Shown: positions 5,946 to 13,218, counted from the first letter of the stretch. The stretch is DNA of 16,317 bases from DATCSE01 sp036568605 (GCA_036568605.1 DATCSE010000037.1:1-16317), one strand, 5' to 3'. Numbers and translations: made by a program. Notes: generated by a model from the sequence alone, not told the origin.

Positions 5946-7684
5946 GAAAGTTGGGTGGTTGCCGCGTTGCTGCTGCTGTTGTTGTCTCGGTCCATGCGGT
6001 CCGGCGCGCCGACGCCGAGCACCGCCAGGGCATTGCGGATGACCTGACGCGTCGCGACCAGCAGCGCAAGTCGCGCGCGGGTCAGCTCGGCGTCGTCGTC
6101 GACGAGGAAGCGCTCGGCCGCGTAGTAGCTGTGGAAGCTCGCGGCGACGTCGCGCAGGTAGAAGGTCAGGTCGTGCGGCGACAGGTGCGTCGCCGCGTTC
6201 GCGAGCAATTCGGGGTACTCGGCCAGCTTCAGCAGCAGCGCCGTTTCGCTGGGCGCGGTCAGGCGCGCGAGGTCGGCTTGTGCGAGCGTCGCCTCGTCGC
6301 CGCCGCGCTCGGCGAACTCGCGGATCACCGAGCAGATGCGCGCGTGCGCGTACTGCACGTAGAACACCGGGTTCTCGTCGTTGCGCTTCAGCGCGAGGTC
6401 GATGTCGAACGTGAACTCGCTGTCGGCCTTGCGGCTGAGCAGGAAGAAGCGCACCGCGTCCTTGCTGGTCCAGTCGATCAGGTCGCGCAAGGTCACGTAG
6501 CTGCCGGCGCGCTTGGAGATCTTGACCTCCTCGCCGCCCTTCATCACGGTGACCATCTTGTGCAGCACGTAGTCCGGGTAGCCCTCGGGCACGCCATGAC
6601 CGGCTGCCTGCACGCCGGCGCGCACGCGTGCGATCGTGCCGTGGTGGTCGCCGCCCTGGATGTTGATGGCCTTGCGGAAGCCGCGCTCGAACTTGTTCAC
6701 GTGGTACGCGACGTCCGGCACGAAGTAGGTGTACGTGCCGTCGGACTTGCGCATCACGCGGTCCTTGTCGTCGCCGTACTCGGTGGTGCGCAGCCACAGC
6801 GCGCCGCCGTCCTCGAAGGTCTTGCCGGCCGCGACCAGCCGTTGCACTGCATCGTCGACCCGGCCGCTCGAATACAGGCTGGACTCGAGGAAGTAGTGGT
6901 CGAAGCGCACGCCGAAGGCCTGCAGGTCCAGGTCCTGCTCGTGGCGCAGGTAGGCGACCGCGAACTGGCGGATGCCGTCGAGATCGTCGACGTTGCCCGA
7001 TGCCGTGAATTCGCGGTCATCAGCCTTGACGGTCTTCTTCGCGGCGAAGTCGGCCGCGATGTCGGCGATGTAATCGCCGTTGTAGGCCGACTCCGGCCAT
7101 TGCGCATCGCCCGGCTTGAAGCCGCGCAGCCGTGCCTGCACCGAGGCCGCGAGCGTCGCGATCTGCACGCCGGCGTCGTTGTAATAGAACTCGCGCGTGA
7201 CGCGCCAGCCCTGGCTCTCGAACAGGTTGCAGATCGCGTCGCCGAGCGCGGCCTGGCGTGCGTGGCCGACGTGCAGCGGCCCGGTCGGATTGGCCGAGAC
7301 GAACTCGACCAGCACACGATCGTCGCGCGACGGCTGGCGCCCGAACTGGTCGCCGGCGGCCAGCACCTCGGCAACGGTCGCTTGCTTCGCGCTGTCCTTC
7401 AGCCGCAGGTTGATGAAGCCGGGCCCGGCGATCTCGAGCGCGGCGACCCAGCGCTCGACCGCGGGCTGGCGCTTCAGCGCCTCGACCAGCGCGCTCGCGA
7501 GCTCGCGCGGATTCTTCTTCAGCGCGCGCGCCATCGCCATCGCGGCGGTGCAAGCGAGGTCGCCGTGCGAGGCGTGCTTCGGCGATTCGAAAGCGGCCGC
7601 CGCCGGCTCGCCCGGCGCATCGTTCTGGACCTGCGCCAGCGCCGCGGACAACGCGGCGAGCAGCTCCTTCTTGGCTTGGATCAT
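5942..7684 (-). CDS. argS: Arginyl-tRNA synthetase ArgRS
   Basis: This class I aminoacyl-tRNA synthetase charges tRNA-Arg. The 580-residue product starts at the ATG at 7684 (MIQAKKELL). It has the N-terminal additional domain (about 1-115), the HIGH-type motif HVGH at 138-141 (NPTGPLHVGHARQA), the KMSKS counterpart KISKR at 388-392, and the DALR anticodon-binding domain from about 445 (YVQYAHARI) to the end. ArgRS normally ends at the conserved -RM; here the equivalent PDRM ends at 564 and is followed by 16 low-complexity residues, DRDNNSSSNAATTQLS, partly encoded by an AAC/AGC triplet run (5966-5986). The extended stop overlaps the SPOR gene start. An 11-codon in-frame upstream extension has no support. 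It is divergent from the kinase gene. Confidence 0.97.
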   Translation of the reverse strand: MIQAKKELLAALSAALAQVQNDAPGEPAAAAFESPKHASHGDLACTAAMAMARALKKNPRELASALVEALKRQPAVERWVAALEIAGPGFINLRLKDSAKQATVAEVLAAGDQFGRQPSRDDRVLVEFVSANPTGPLHVGHARQAALGDAICNLFESQGWRVTREFYYNDAGVQIATLAASVQARLRGFKPGDAQWPESAYNGDYIADIAADFAAKKTVKADDREFTASGNVDDLDGIRQFAVAYLRHEQDLDLQAFGVRFDHYFLESSLYSSGRVDDAVQRLVAAGKTFEDGGALWLRTTEYGDDKDRVMRKSDGTYTYFVPDVAYHVNKFERGFRKAINIQGGDHHGTIARVRAGVQAAGHGVPEGYPDYVLHKMVTVMKGGEEVKISKRAGSYVTLRDLIDWTSKDAVRFFLLSRKADSEFTFDIDLALKRNDENPVFYVQYAHARICSVIREFAERGGDEATLAQADLARLTAPSETALLLKLAEYPELLANAATHLSPHDLTFYLRDVAASFHSYYAAERFLVDDDAELTRARLALLVATRQVIRNALAVLGVGAPDRMDRDNNSSSNAATTQLS

Positions 7685-7691
7685 GCGGTCG

Positions 7692-7697
7692 ATTCTA
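7692..7697 (-). promoter_or_regulatory. Candidate -10 element for argS
   Basis: The minus strand reads TAGAAT seven bases before the argS ATG at 7684. Transcription starting at the usual distance would begin at or next to the A of the ATG, giving a leaderless or nearly leaderless mRNA. No convincing -35 is visible, so this is tentative. Confidence 0.3.
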
Positions 7698-7759
7698 CGG
7701 GGCCGTCTCAGGGTCATTCGCCGGACGACGAGGGTTTGCGCCGCGCTGTAGCCCGTGTG

Positions 7760-7810
7760 CCCGCACAGGCGTGCGGGGCTTCACAGACGCTGGCGCTTTC
7801 CAGCGCTTTT
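7760..7810 (+). promoter_or_regulatory. Two stem-loops in the kinase leader, the second followed by a short T-run
   Basis: CCCGCAC (7760-7766) pairs with GTGCGGG (7771-7777) around a 4-nt loop. Further on, GCGCT (7793-7797) pairs with AGCGC (7802-7806), followed by TTTT. The second could be a weak intrinsic terminator or attenuator ahead of the kinase. Its stem is only 5 bp and the T-run short, so function is unproven. The remaining argS-kinase gap shows no other gene. Confidence 0.35.
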
Positions 7811-7882
7811 CGACATCATCCGGCGCATTCGCCGATGCGAAGATGCGAGTCCTCGCTGTTGCAGCTTCGCGCCGGCGCGCTC

Positions 7883-9274
7883 ATGCCCCGTCTGTCCAAC
7901 CTCATGCCCGCCTCAACCGCCATGCCGTCGGCCGAGCCGGCGTTCGAGCGTTCGACCGGCTTGCCGACGCACATCGGCAAGTACCGCGTGCTGCGCCGCC
8001 TCGGCGAAGGCGCGACCGCCGAGGTCTTCCTGTGTCACGACGACTTCCAGGGGCGCGACGTCGCGATCAAGCGCGTGCGCCCGCCGGTCGCCGACGATTC
8101 CCAGGACGGGCGTTACTCCGAGCGTTTCTACGCGGCCGAGGCGGCGCTGGTCGGGCGCCTGAACCACCCGAACGTCGTGCAGCTCTACGACGCGGTGCCC
8201 GACTTGATCTCGCCGTACCTCGTGATGGAGTACGTGCCGGGCAGCACGCTGCGCCCGTACTGCCGTGCCGATCAACTGCTGCCGCTCGAGCTGATCGTCG
8301 AAATCGGCTTCAAGTGCGCGATGGCGCTCGGCTACGTGTACCGCCAGGGACTGATTCATCGCGACGTGAAGCCGGCGAACCTGCTCGCGGTGCTGAACGG
8401 TGGCGGCACGGTCGTCGACGTCAAGATCAGCGACTTCGGCAGCGTGCTGAACCTGGACTCCGAGGTCACGCAGATCTACCGCGTGGGCTCGCTCGCCTAC
8501 ATGTCGCCCGAGCAGCTGGACGGCAGCACGCTCGACTGCCGCGCCGACATGTACTCGCTGGGCGCCGTGCTGTACCACATGATCGCGGGCCGCCCGCCGT
8601 TCGATGCGCAAGTGCAGTCGGCGATGATGCAGCAGATCTACCACGTGCAGCCCGGTCCGCTGGCCGCGCTGCGCGCCGGCGTCACCGACGGGCTGGACGC
8701 GGTGATCCAGCGTGCGCTCGCGAAGGACCCGGCGCAGCGCTATACAAACTGGGACGAGTTCGCGCAGGCGCTGTCGGGCCTGATCACCGGCCAGCAGGTG
8801 CCGCGCGGGCATCTGCAGGGCGTGCTCGATTCGGAGCGTTTCAATCTGTTGCGCACACTGGACTTCTTCGCGAACTTCGGCGATGTCGAGCTGTGGGAAG
8901 TGGTGCACCGCGCGAAGTGGCAGCGCTTCGACTTCGGCCACGCGCTGTACCGCAAGGGCGAGGAAGGCAGCAACTTCCACATCCTCGCGCGCGGTGCGGT
9001 CGAGGTGTTCCGCGACGGCAAGAAAGTCGCGCAGCTCGGTGCCGGCACCTCGATCGGCGAGATGGCCTACCTCGCGCCCAGCCCGGACCTGAAGCGCCAC
9101 AGCACCGATGTGGTCGTCACCGAAGCGGCGACGACGATCTCGTTCACGCCGGAGACGCTGGTGCAGGTCAGCCCGAACTGCCGGCATCTGTTCGACGAGG
9201 CGTTCATCAAGGTGCTGGTGCGGCGGCTGCATGCGGCGCACGAGGCGCTGGCGCATCCGCGGCGCATTCTCTGA
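7883..9274 (+). CDS. Hanks-type Ser/Thr protein kinase with C-terminal cyclic-nucleotide-binding domain
   Basis: Residue numbers use the ATG at 7883 (463 residues). An in-frame ATG at 7835 would add 16 residues; later ATGs at 7904 and 7922 are also possible and none has a clear Shine-Dalgarno. The kinase domain (about 31-300) is complete: glycine loop LGEGATAEV (40-48), Lys63 in VAIK, Glu86, HRD at 159-161 with Lys163 and Asn166, DFG at 184-186, SPE at 208-210 and Asp222. It should therefore be active. From about 320 to 450 is a CNB domain of the CRP/PKA type: the phosphate-binding cassette has Gly392-Glu393 and an Arg at 405, with about 3 extra residues between Glu and Arg compared with PKA. 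No transmembrane helix is seen, so it is cytoplasmic. Substrate and ligand are unknown. It is divergent from argS and is followed by psiF. Confidence 0.9.
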   Translation: MPRLSNLMPASTAMPSAEPAFERSTGLPTHIGKYRVLRRLGEGATAEVFLCHDDFQGRDVAIKRVRPPVADDSQDGRYSERFYAAEAALVGRLNHPNVVQLYDAVPDLISPYLVMEYVPGSTLRPYCRADQLLPLELIVEIGFKCAMALGYVYRQGLIHRDVKPANLLAVLNGGGTVVDVKISDFGSVLNLDSEVTQIYRVGSLAYMSPEQLDGSTLDCRADMYSLGAVLYHMIAGRPPFDAQVQSAMMQQIYHVQPGPLAALRAGVTDGLDAVIQRALAKDPAQRYTNWDEFAQALSGLITGQQVPRGHLQGVLDSERFNLLRTLDFFANFGDVELWEVVHRAKWQRFDFGHALYRKGEEGSNFHILARGAVEVFRDGKKVAQLGAGTSIGEMAYLAPSPDLKRHSTDVVVTEAATTISFTPETLVQVSPNCRHLFDEAFIKVLVRRLHAAHEALAHPRRIL

Positions 9275-9382
9275 CGCTGTGTTGTCCACCGCACGACGCG
9301 GGGCCGCGTTGTGGCCTTGCTGGCGCCGCGAGACGCATGCTCCAATCGCTGCCGGCTTTGCCCCACCCGCCCGACGCACTCC

Positions 9383-9388
9383 AAGGAG
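9383..9388 (+). promoter_or_regulatory. Ribosome binding site of psiF
   Basis: AAGGAG lies 8 bases before the ATG at 9397. It is a near-perfect Shine-Dalgarno and fixes this start over the in-frame ATG at 9409, suggesting strong translation. Confidence 0.75.
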
Positions 9389-9396
9389 ATACGACG

Positions 9397-9690
9397 ATGA
9401 AACGACTGATGACCGCCCTCGCCCTGTCCTGTTTCGCGCTCGCCGGCGCGCATGCTGCCGACCCCGCGGCCAGCGCGCCCATGGGCAAGCAGCAGAACAA
9501 GATGGTCGAGTGCAACAAGGACGCCGGCGACAAGAAGGGCGATGAGCGCAAGGCGTTCATGAAGACCTGCCTGAGCGACAAGAAGAAGGCGCAGCAGGAG
9601 AAGATGAAGTCCTGCAACGCCGACCCGAAGGCGAAGACGTTGAAGGGCGACGAGCGCAAGGCCTTCATGAAGGAATGCCTCAGCGCCTGA
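9397..9690 (+). CDS. psiF: Secreted PsiF-repeat family protein
   Basis: This 97-residue protein has a signal peptide (MKRLMTALALSCFALAGAHA, probable cut after residue 20), so the mature form of about 77 residues is periplasmic or secreted. It carries two PsiF repeats, at about 36-60 and 70-96, each with the pattern C-N-x-D ... KGDERKAFMKxCLS. The decapeptide KGDERKAFMK is identical in both, and the DNA copies (9535-9564 and 9643-9672) differ at only 2 of 30 bases, pointing to internal duplication. There are four mature cysteines, two per repeat, suited to disulfides. The family is named for a phosphate-starvation-inducible E. coli gene; its biochemical role is not known. Starvation control here is not shown, as I see no clear Pho box in the 122-bp upstream gap. 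Confidence 0.88.
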   Translation: MKRLMTALALSCFALAGAHAADPAASAPMGKQQNKMVECNKDAGDKKGDERKAFMKTCLSDKKKAQQEKMKSCNADPKAKTLKGDERKAFMKECLSA

Positions 9691-9714
9691 CTGCCTCGCA
9701 TCGATCCCGACATC

Positions 9715-9744
9715 GGCCCGCCGCGCGCGGGCCTTTGTTTTCTT
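9715..9744 (+). terminator. Rho-independent terminator of psiF
   Basis: GGCCCGC (9715-9721) pairs perfectly with GCGGGCC (9727-9733) around a 5-nt loop and runs straight into TTTGTTTTCTT. It begins 24 bp after the psiF stop. On the minus strand the hairpin lacks a T-tract, so it serves psiF rather than the converging LysR gene. It is the best terminator in the window. Confidence 0.9.
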
Positions 9745-9762
9745 GGCTTCCTGCTCGCGGGC

Positions 9763-10674
9763 TCAGGCCGCGCGGCGCCAATACGCCGGATCCCCGTAGC
9801 TGTGCTTCAGGAAGTCGATCCACAGCCGCACCCGCAGCGCCAGATGCTTCGCATGCGGGAACAGAGCGTGGATGCCGTTGGGCGGCGCCGCGTAGTCGTC
9901 GAGCACGCTGACCAGCTGGCCTGAGGCGACCTCGCGTTCGACCTCCCAGGTCGAACGCCAGGCGAGGCCCAGCCCGGCCAGGCACCAGTCGTGCAGCACC
10001 TGGCCATCGGTGCAATCGAGCCGGCCGCTGGGCCGCAGGTGGATCACCTCGCCGTCCACCGAGAACGCCCAGCCGCGGGTCTGGCTCGCGTCGCTGGACA
10101 AGGTCAGGCATTCGTGGCTCGCGAGTTCGCTCGGGTGGCGCGGCGTGCCGGCCCGTTTCAGGTAGGCAGGCGTCGCGACGCACAGCCGGCGGTTGTCGGC
10201 CAGGCGCACGCTGACCAGGCTGCTGTCGGGCAGGTCGCCGACGCGCACCGCGCAGTCGAAGCCCTCGTTGACGATGTCGACGACCCGGTCCGACAGGTTC
10301 AGCGAGATGCTGACCTCGGGATGCAGGCCCAGGAACCGCGGCACCAGCGGCGCGACATGGCGGCGCCCGAAGCCGGCCGGCGACGTGATCCGCAGGTGCC
10401 CGCTGGCCTTCACGCCGCCGGCGCTGACGCTGGCCTCGGCCGCGGCCCAGTCCGCGAGCAGGCGCTGGCAATCCTCGAGGAACGCGCTGCCTTCGTGCGT
10501 CAGCGTGATGCGCCGCGTCGTGCGCACCATCAGCTTGACGCCCAGCCGCGCCTCCAGCGCATCGATGCGCCGGCCGATCACCGCCGGCGCAACGCCCTCG
10601 GCGCTCGCCGCCGCGGTCAGGCTGCCTTTGCCTGCGACCGCGGCGAACGATTCGATCTGCTTGAGCTTGTCCAT
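9763..10674 (-). CDS. LysR-family transcriptional regulator
   Basis: The 303-residue product has the normal LysR length and layout. An N-terminal winged helix-turn-helix (about 1-60, with LTAAASAEGVAPAVIGRRI as the recognition region) is followed by a linker helix and a two-lobed effector-binding domain (about 92-295). The stretch LRITSPAGFGRRHVAPLVP (94-112) and the LSDRVVDIVNEGFDCAVRVG segment (127-146) place it in the large CrgA/DmlR-like subgroup. The start is the ATG at 10674 (MDKLKQIESF); only a weak GGCGAG precedes it. It is divergent from the dehalogenase-malate synthase pair across 100 bp, the classic LysR layout, so it probably controls that pair and itself. The effector might be a C2 acid or haloacid, but this is a guess from context. 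Confidence 0.93.
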   Translation of the reverse strand: MDKLKQIESFAAVAGKGSLTAAASAEGVAPAVIGRRIDALEARLGVKLMVRTTRRITLTHEGSAFLEDCQRLLADWAAAEASVSAGGVKASGHLRITSPAGFGRRHVAPLVPRFLGLHPEVSISLNLSDRVVDIVNEGFDCAVRVGDLPDSSLVSVRLADNRRLCVATPAYLKRAGTPRHPSELASHECLTLSSDASQTRGWAFSVDGEVIHLRPSGRLDCTDGQVLHDWCLAGLGLAWRSTWEVEREVASGQLVSVLDDYAAPPNGIHALFPHAKHLALRVRLWIDFLKHSYGDPAYWRRAA

Positions 10675-10693
10675 CGGGATCGGGCTCGCCGCT

Positions 10694-10770
10694 CGATTAG
10701 TTGTCGAATAGTCATGAATCCAAGACTTGCATCGTACTTAGTCTCGCTCGTCTTATCGAATAAATTCCTA
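10694..10770. promoter_or_regulatory. Divergent promoter/operator region between the LysR gene and the dehalogenase gene
   Basis: This stretch is clearly AT-richer than its surroundings. TCGAATA occurs at 10704-10710 and again at 10756-10762, 52 bp apart (about five helical turns). Between them lies the dyad AGACT-N12-AGTCT (10723-10744). A weak plus-strand promoter may be TTGCAT with TCTTAT about 18 bp later. LysR tetramers usually bind two spaced sites here; the match is suggestive only. Confidence 0.4.
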
Positions 10771-10774
10771 GTCG

Positions 10775-11491
10775 ATGAGCAAGTCGCCCGACCTCGCGCG
10801 GCCCCGCGCCGTGCTGTTCGATGCCTACGGCACGCTGTTCGACGTCTACAGCGTCGGGCTGCTGGCCGAGCAGCTCTTTCCCGGGTACGGCGAGCGATTG
10901 GGCGTGCTGTGGCGCGACAAGCAGATCGAATACACCCGGCTGGTCTCGATGAGCAGCCCGAACGGCGAGCACTACCGGCCGTTCTGGGAGTTGACCCGCG
11001 CCGGGCTGCGCTACGCGGCGCAACGCCTGGGCCTGGCGCTGGACGCGACCGCCGAGGACCGGCTGATGAACCAGTACCGGCACCTGTCGAGCTTCCCGGA
11101 GAACCGCGAGGTGCTGCACGCGCTGAAGGAGCGCGGCGTGCCCTGCGCGATCCTCTCGAACGGCGACCCGGACATGCTGGGCGTCGCCGTCAAGAGCGCC
11201 GGTTTCTCCGGGCTGCTCACGCACGTGATCAGCGTCCATCCGGTGCGCCGCTACAAGACCGACCCGGCCGCGTACGCACTGGGCACGCAGGCATTGAACT
11301 TGCCAGCACGCGACATCCTGTTCGTCTCGAGCAACTGCTGGGACGCGATCGGCGCCACCTGGTTCGGCTACACGACGCTGTGGGTCAACCGTCTCGGGCT
11401 TCCGCTCGAACAGCTCGGCACCGAGCCTTCCCGCACCGGTACCAGCCTGCGCGATGTCTTGACTTTCTTCGACCCTGGAGTATCCCCATGA
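10775..11491 (+). CDS. Haloacid dehalogenase type II (L-2-haloacid dehalogenase)
   Basis: This enzyme type hydrolyses L-2-haloalkanoic acids such as chloroacetate to the 2-hydroxy acid through an aspartyl ester. The 238-residue product carries the residue set known from the Pseudomonas enzyme L-DEX: nucleophile Asp16, Thr20, Arg47, Ser128-Asn129, Lys161, Tyr167, Ser185, Asn187 and Asp190, in DAYGTLFD, LWRDKQIEYT, ILSNGDP, YKTDPAAY and SSNCWDAIGA. Motif I is D-A-Y, not the D-x-D of HAD phosphatases, which favours dehalogenation. The start is the ATG at 10775; no Shine-Dalgarno is evident. Its stop shares ATGA with the malate synthase start. Physiological substrate is unproven; a 2-hydroxy product such as glycolate would feed towards glyoxylate, the co-substrate of the next gene. 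Confidence 0.92.
   Translation: MSKSPDLARPRAVLFDAYGTLFDVYSVGLLAEQLFPGYGERLGVLWRDKQIEYTRLVSMSSPNGEHYRPFWELTRAGLRYAAQRLGLALDATAEDRLMNQYRHLSSFPENREVLHALKERGVPCAILSNGDPDMLGVAVKSAGFSGLLTHVISVHPVRRYKTDPAAYALGTQALNLPARDILFVSSNCWDAIGATWFGYTTLWVNRLGLPLEQLGTEPSRTGTSLRDVLTFFDPGVSP
11475..11480 (+). promoter_or_regulatory. Ribosome binding site of malate synthase inside the dehalogenase gene
   Basis: CTGGAG lies inside the last codons of the dehalogenase, 7 bases before the ATG at 11488. With the ATGA overlap it supports a coupled start here for malate synthase. Confidence 0.6.
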
Positions 11492-13068
11492 GCATTCCGC
11501 TGCCCCAAGGCGTGCAGATCAACGCGCCCATCCTGCCCGGCTTCGAGACCATCCTGACGGTGCCCGCGCTCGAACTCGTCGCGAAGCTGCACCGCACGTT
11601 CGAACCGCGCCGCCAGGCGCTGCTCGCGGCCCGCGTCGAGCGCGCGAAGCGGCTGGACGCCGGCGAGCGGCCCGACTTCCTCGCCGAGACGAAGCACATC
11701 CGCGACGGCGACTGGAAGATCGCCCCGATCCCGAAGGCGCTCGAATGCCGCCGCGTCGAGATCACCGGCCCGGTCGACGCGAAGATGGTCATCAACGCGT
11801 TCAACTCGGGCGCCGACTCGTACATGACCGACTTCGAGGATGCGAACTCGCCGTCGTGGACCAATCAGATCCAGGGCCAGGTCAACCTCGTGAAGGCGAT
11901 CCGCCGCGAGCTGACCTTGGAGCAGAAGGGCAAGCTCTACAAGCTCAACGACCGAATCGCGTGTCTGCAGGTGCGTCCGCGCGGCTGGCACCTGGACGAG
12001 AAGCACGTGCTGATCGACGGCAAGCGCGTTTCGGGTGGCATCTTCGATTTCGCGCTGTTCATGTTCCACAACGCGAAGGAGCAGCTCGCGCGCGGCGCCG
12101 GCCCGTACTTCTACCTGCCCAAGGTCGAGAGCCATCTCGAGGCGCGGCTGTGGAACGACATCTTCGTGATGACGCAGAACGAGCTGGGCCTCGCGCAGGG
12201 CACGATCAAGGCGACCGTGCTGATCGAGACCATCCTCGCGGCGTTCGAGATGGACGAGATCCTGTACGAACTGCGCGAGCACAGTGCCGGATTGAACGCC
12301 GGCCGCTGGGACTACATCTTCTCGTGCATCAAGAAGTTCAAGCTCGACCGCGACTTCTGCCTGGCCGACCGTCCCAAGGTCACGATGACCGCGCCGTTCA
12401 TGCGTGCTTATGCGCTGCTGCTGCTGAAGACCTGCCACCACCGCGGCGCGCCGGCGATCGGCGGGATGAGCGCACTGATCCCGATCAAGAACGACCCGGA
12501 GAAGAACGCGGTCGCGATGGCCGGCATCATCGCCGACAAGAAGCGCGACGCGACCGACGGCTACGACGGCGGCTGGGTCGCGCACCCGGGGCTGGTCGAG
12601 GCATCGATGAAGGAGTTCGTCGAGGTGCTCGGCGACAAGCCGAACCAGTTCGAGAAGCAGCGTCCCGATGTGAACGTCACCGCGGCGCAGCTGCTGGACT
12701 TCAAGCCCGAGACGCCGATCACCGAAGCCGGCCTGCGGATGAACATCAACGTCGGCATTCACTACCTGGGCGCTTGGCTGGCCGGCAACGGCTGCGTGCC
12801 CATCCACAATCTGATGGAAGACGCCGCCACCGCCGAGATCAGCCGCTCGCAGGTCTGGCAGTGGATACGCTCGCCCAAGGGTGTGCTGGAGGACGGCCGC
12901 AAGGTCACGGCCGATCTCGTGAAGGCGCTGGTGCCCGAAGAGCTCGCGAAGATCAAGGCCGGTGGCTTCGAGGGCAAGTTCGACCGCGCCGCCGAGATCT
13001 TCACGCAGATGAGCACGCAGGAAGCGTTCGCCGAGTTCCTGACGCTGCCGCTGTACGAGGAGCTCTGA
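11488..13068 (+). CDS. aceB: Malate synthase A
   Basis: It condenses glyoxylate with acetyl-CoA to malate, the second step of the glyoxylate shunt and the exit route for glycolate-derived carbon. The 526 residues match the A-type length (E. coli AceB is about 530) rather than the longer GlcB type. The malate synthase signature is met at 263-277 (REHSAGLNAGRWDYIF). Likely catalytic residues are Arg165 (RPRGW), Glu247 (LIETI, magnesium ligand) and Asp445 (LMEDAATAEISRSQ, general base). The start ATG at 11488 overlaps the dehalogenase stop. Isocitrate lyase is not in the window, so its partner gene lies elsewhere. After the stop there is a 150-bp gap in which I see only short palindromes (CGAATTCG at 13097-13104, CCCGATCGGG at 13119-13128) and no clear terminator. 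Confidence 0.97.
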   Translation: MSIPLPQGVQINAPILPGFETILTVPALELVAKLHRTFEPRRQALLAARVERAKRLDAGERPDFLAETKHIRDGDWKIAPIPKALECRRVEITGPVDAKMVINAFNSGADSYMTDFEDANSPSWTNQIQGQVNLVKAIRRELTLEQKGKLYKLNDRIACLQVRPRGWHLDEKHVLIDGKRVSGGIFDFALFMFHNAKEQLARGAGPYFYLPKVESHLEARLWNDIFVMTQNELGLAQGTIKATVLIETILAAFEMDEILYELREHSAGLNAGRWDYIFSCIKKFKLDRDFCLADRPKVTMTAPFMRAYALLLLKTCHHRGAPAIGGMSALIPIKNDPEKNAVAMAGIIADKKRDATDGYDGGWVAHPGLVEASMKEFVEVLGDKPNQFEKQRPDVNVTAAQLLDFKPETPITEAGLRMNINVGIHYLGAWLAGNGCVPIHNLMEDAATAEISRSQVWQWIRSPKGVLEDGRKVTADLVKALVPEELAKIKAGGFEGKFDRAAEIFTQMSTQEAFAEFLTLPLYEEL

Positions 13069-13206
13069 CGACGCCGACGACCGCGCTTCGACCCCTCGAA
13101 TTCGCGGCTCGTCGCATCCCCGATCGGGCTGGCCGCCACGCTCGTTAAAGTTGCGGGGTGCCTACCGGCACGCATGCATCCAGGCCTTGGCCCACCCGGC
13201 CCGATC

Positions 13207-13212
13207 AGGGAG
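13207..13212 (+). promoter_or_regulatory. Ribosome binding site selecting a GTG start for the M13 peptidase
   Basis: AGGGAG lies 6 bases before GTG at 13219. The upstream in-frame ATG at 13174 has no such site and would put a Pro/Gly-rich stretch before the signal peptide, so the GTG is preferred. Confidence 0.7.
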
Positions 13213-13218
13213 ATTTTC

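Noticed and set aside
7791..7806. TGGCGC...AGCGC considered as a sigma-54 (-24/-12) promoter for the kinase
   Set aside because: The GG-to-GC spacing and the TTGC half do not fit the -24/-12 consensus; it is better read as a small hairpin.
5951..7834. Open reading frame extending the kinase about 630 codons upstream, antisense to argS
   Set aside because: The stretch opposite argS is antisense composition only; kinase homology begins near 7970 and ATG starts exist at 7835-7922.
9715..9733. psiF terminator as a bidirectional terminator also serving the LysR gene
   Set aside because: On the minus strand the stem is followed by no T-tract, so only plus-strand termination is supported.
9991..11487. 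Long plus-strand extension in front of malate synthase
   Set aside because: It crosses the LysR gene and reads the dehalogenase in the wrong frame; the SD and ATGA overlap place the real start at 11488.
11368..12807. 479-codon open frame opposite malate synthase
   Set aside because: Shadow of aceB codon bias with no domain, no Shine-Dalgarno and complete overlap with a certain gene.
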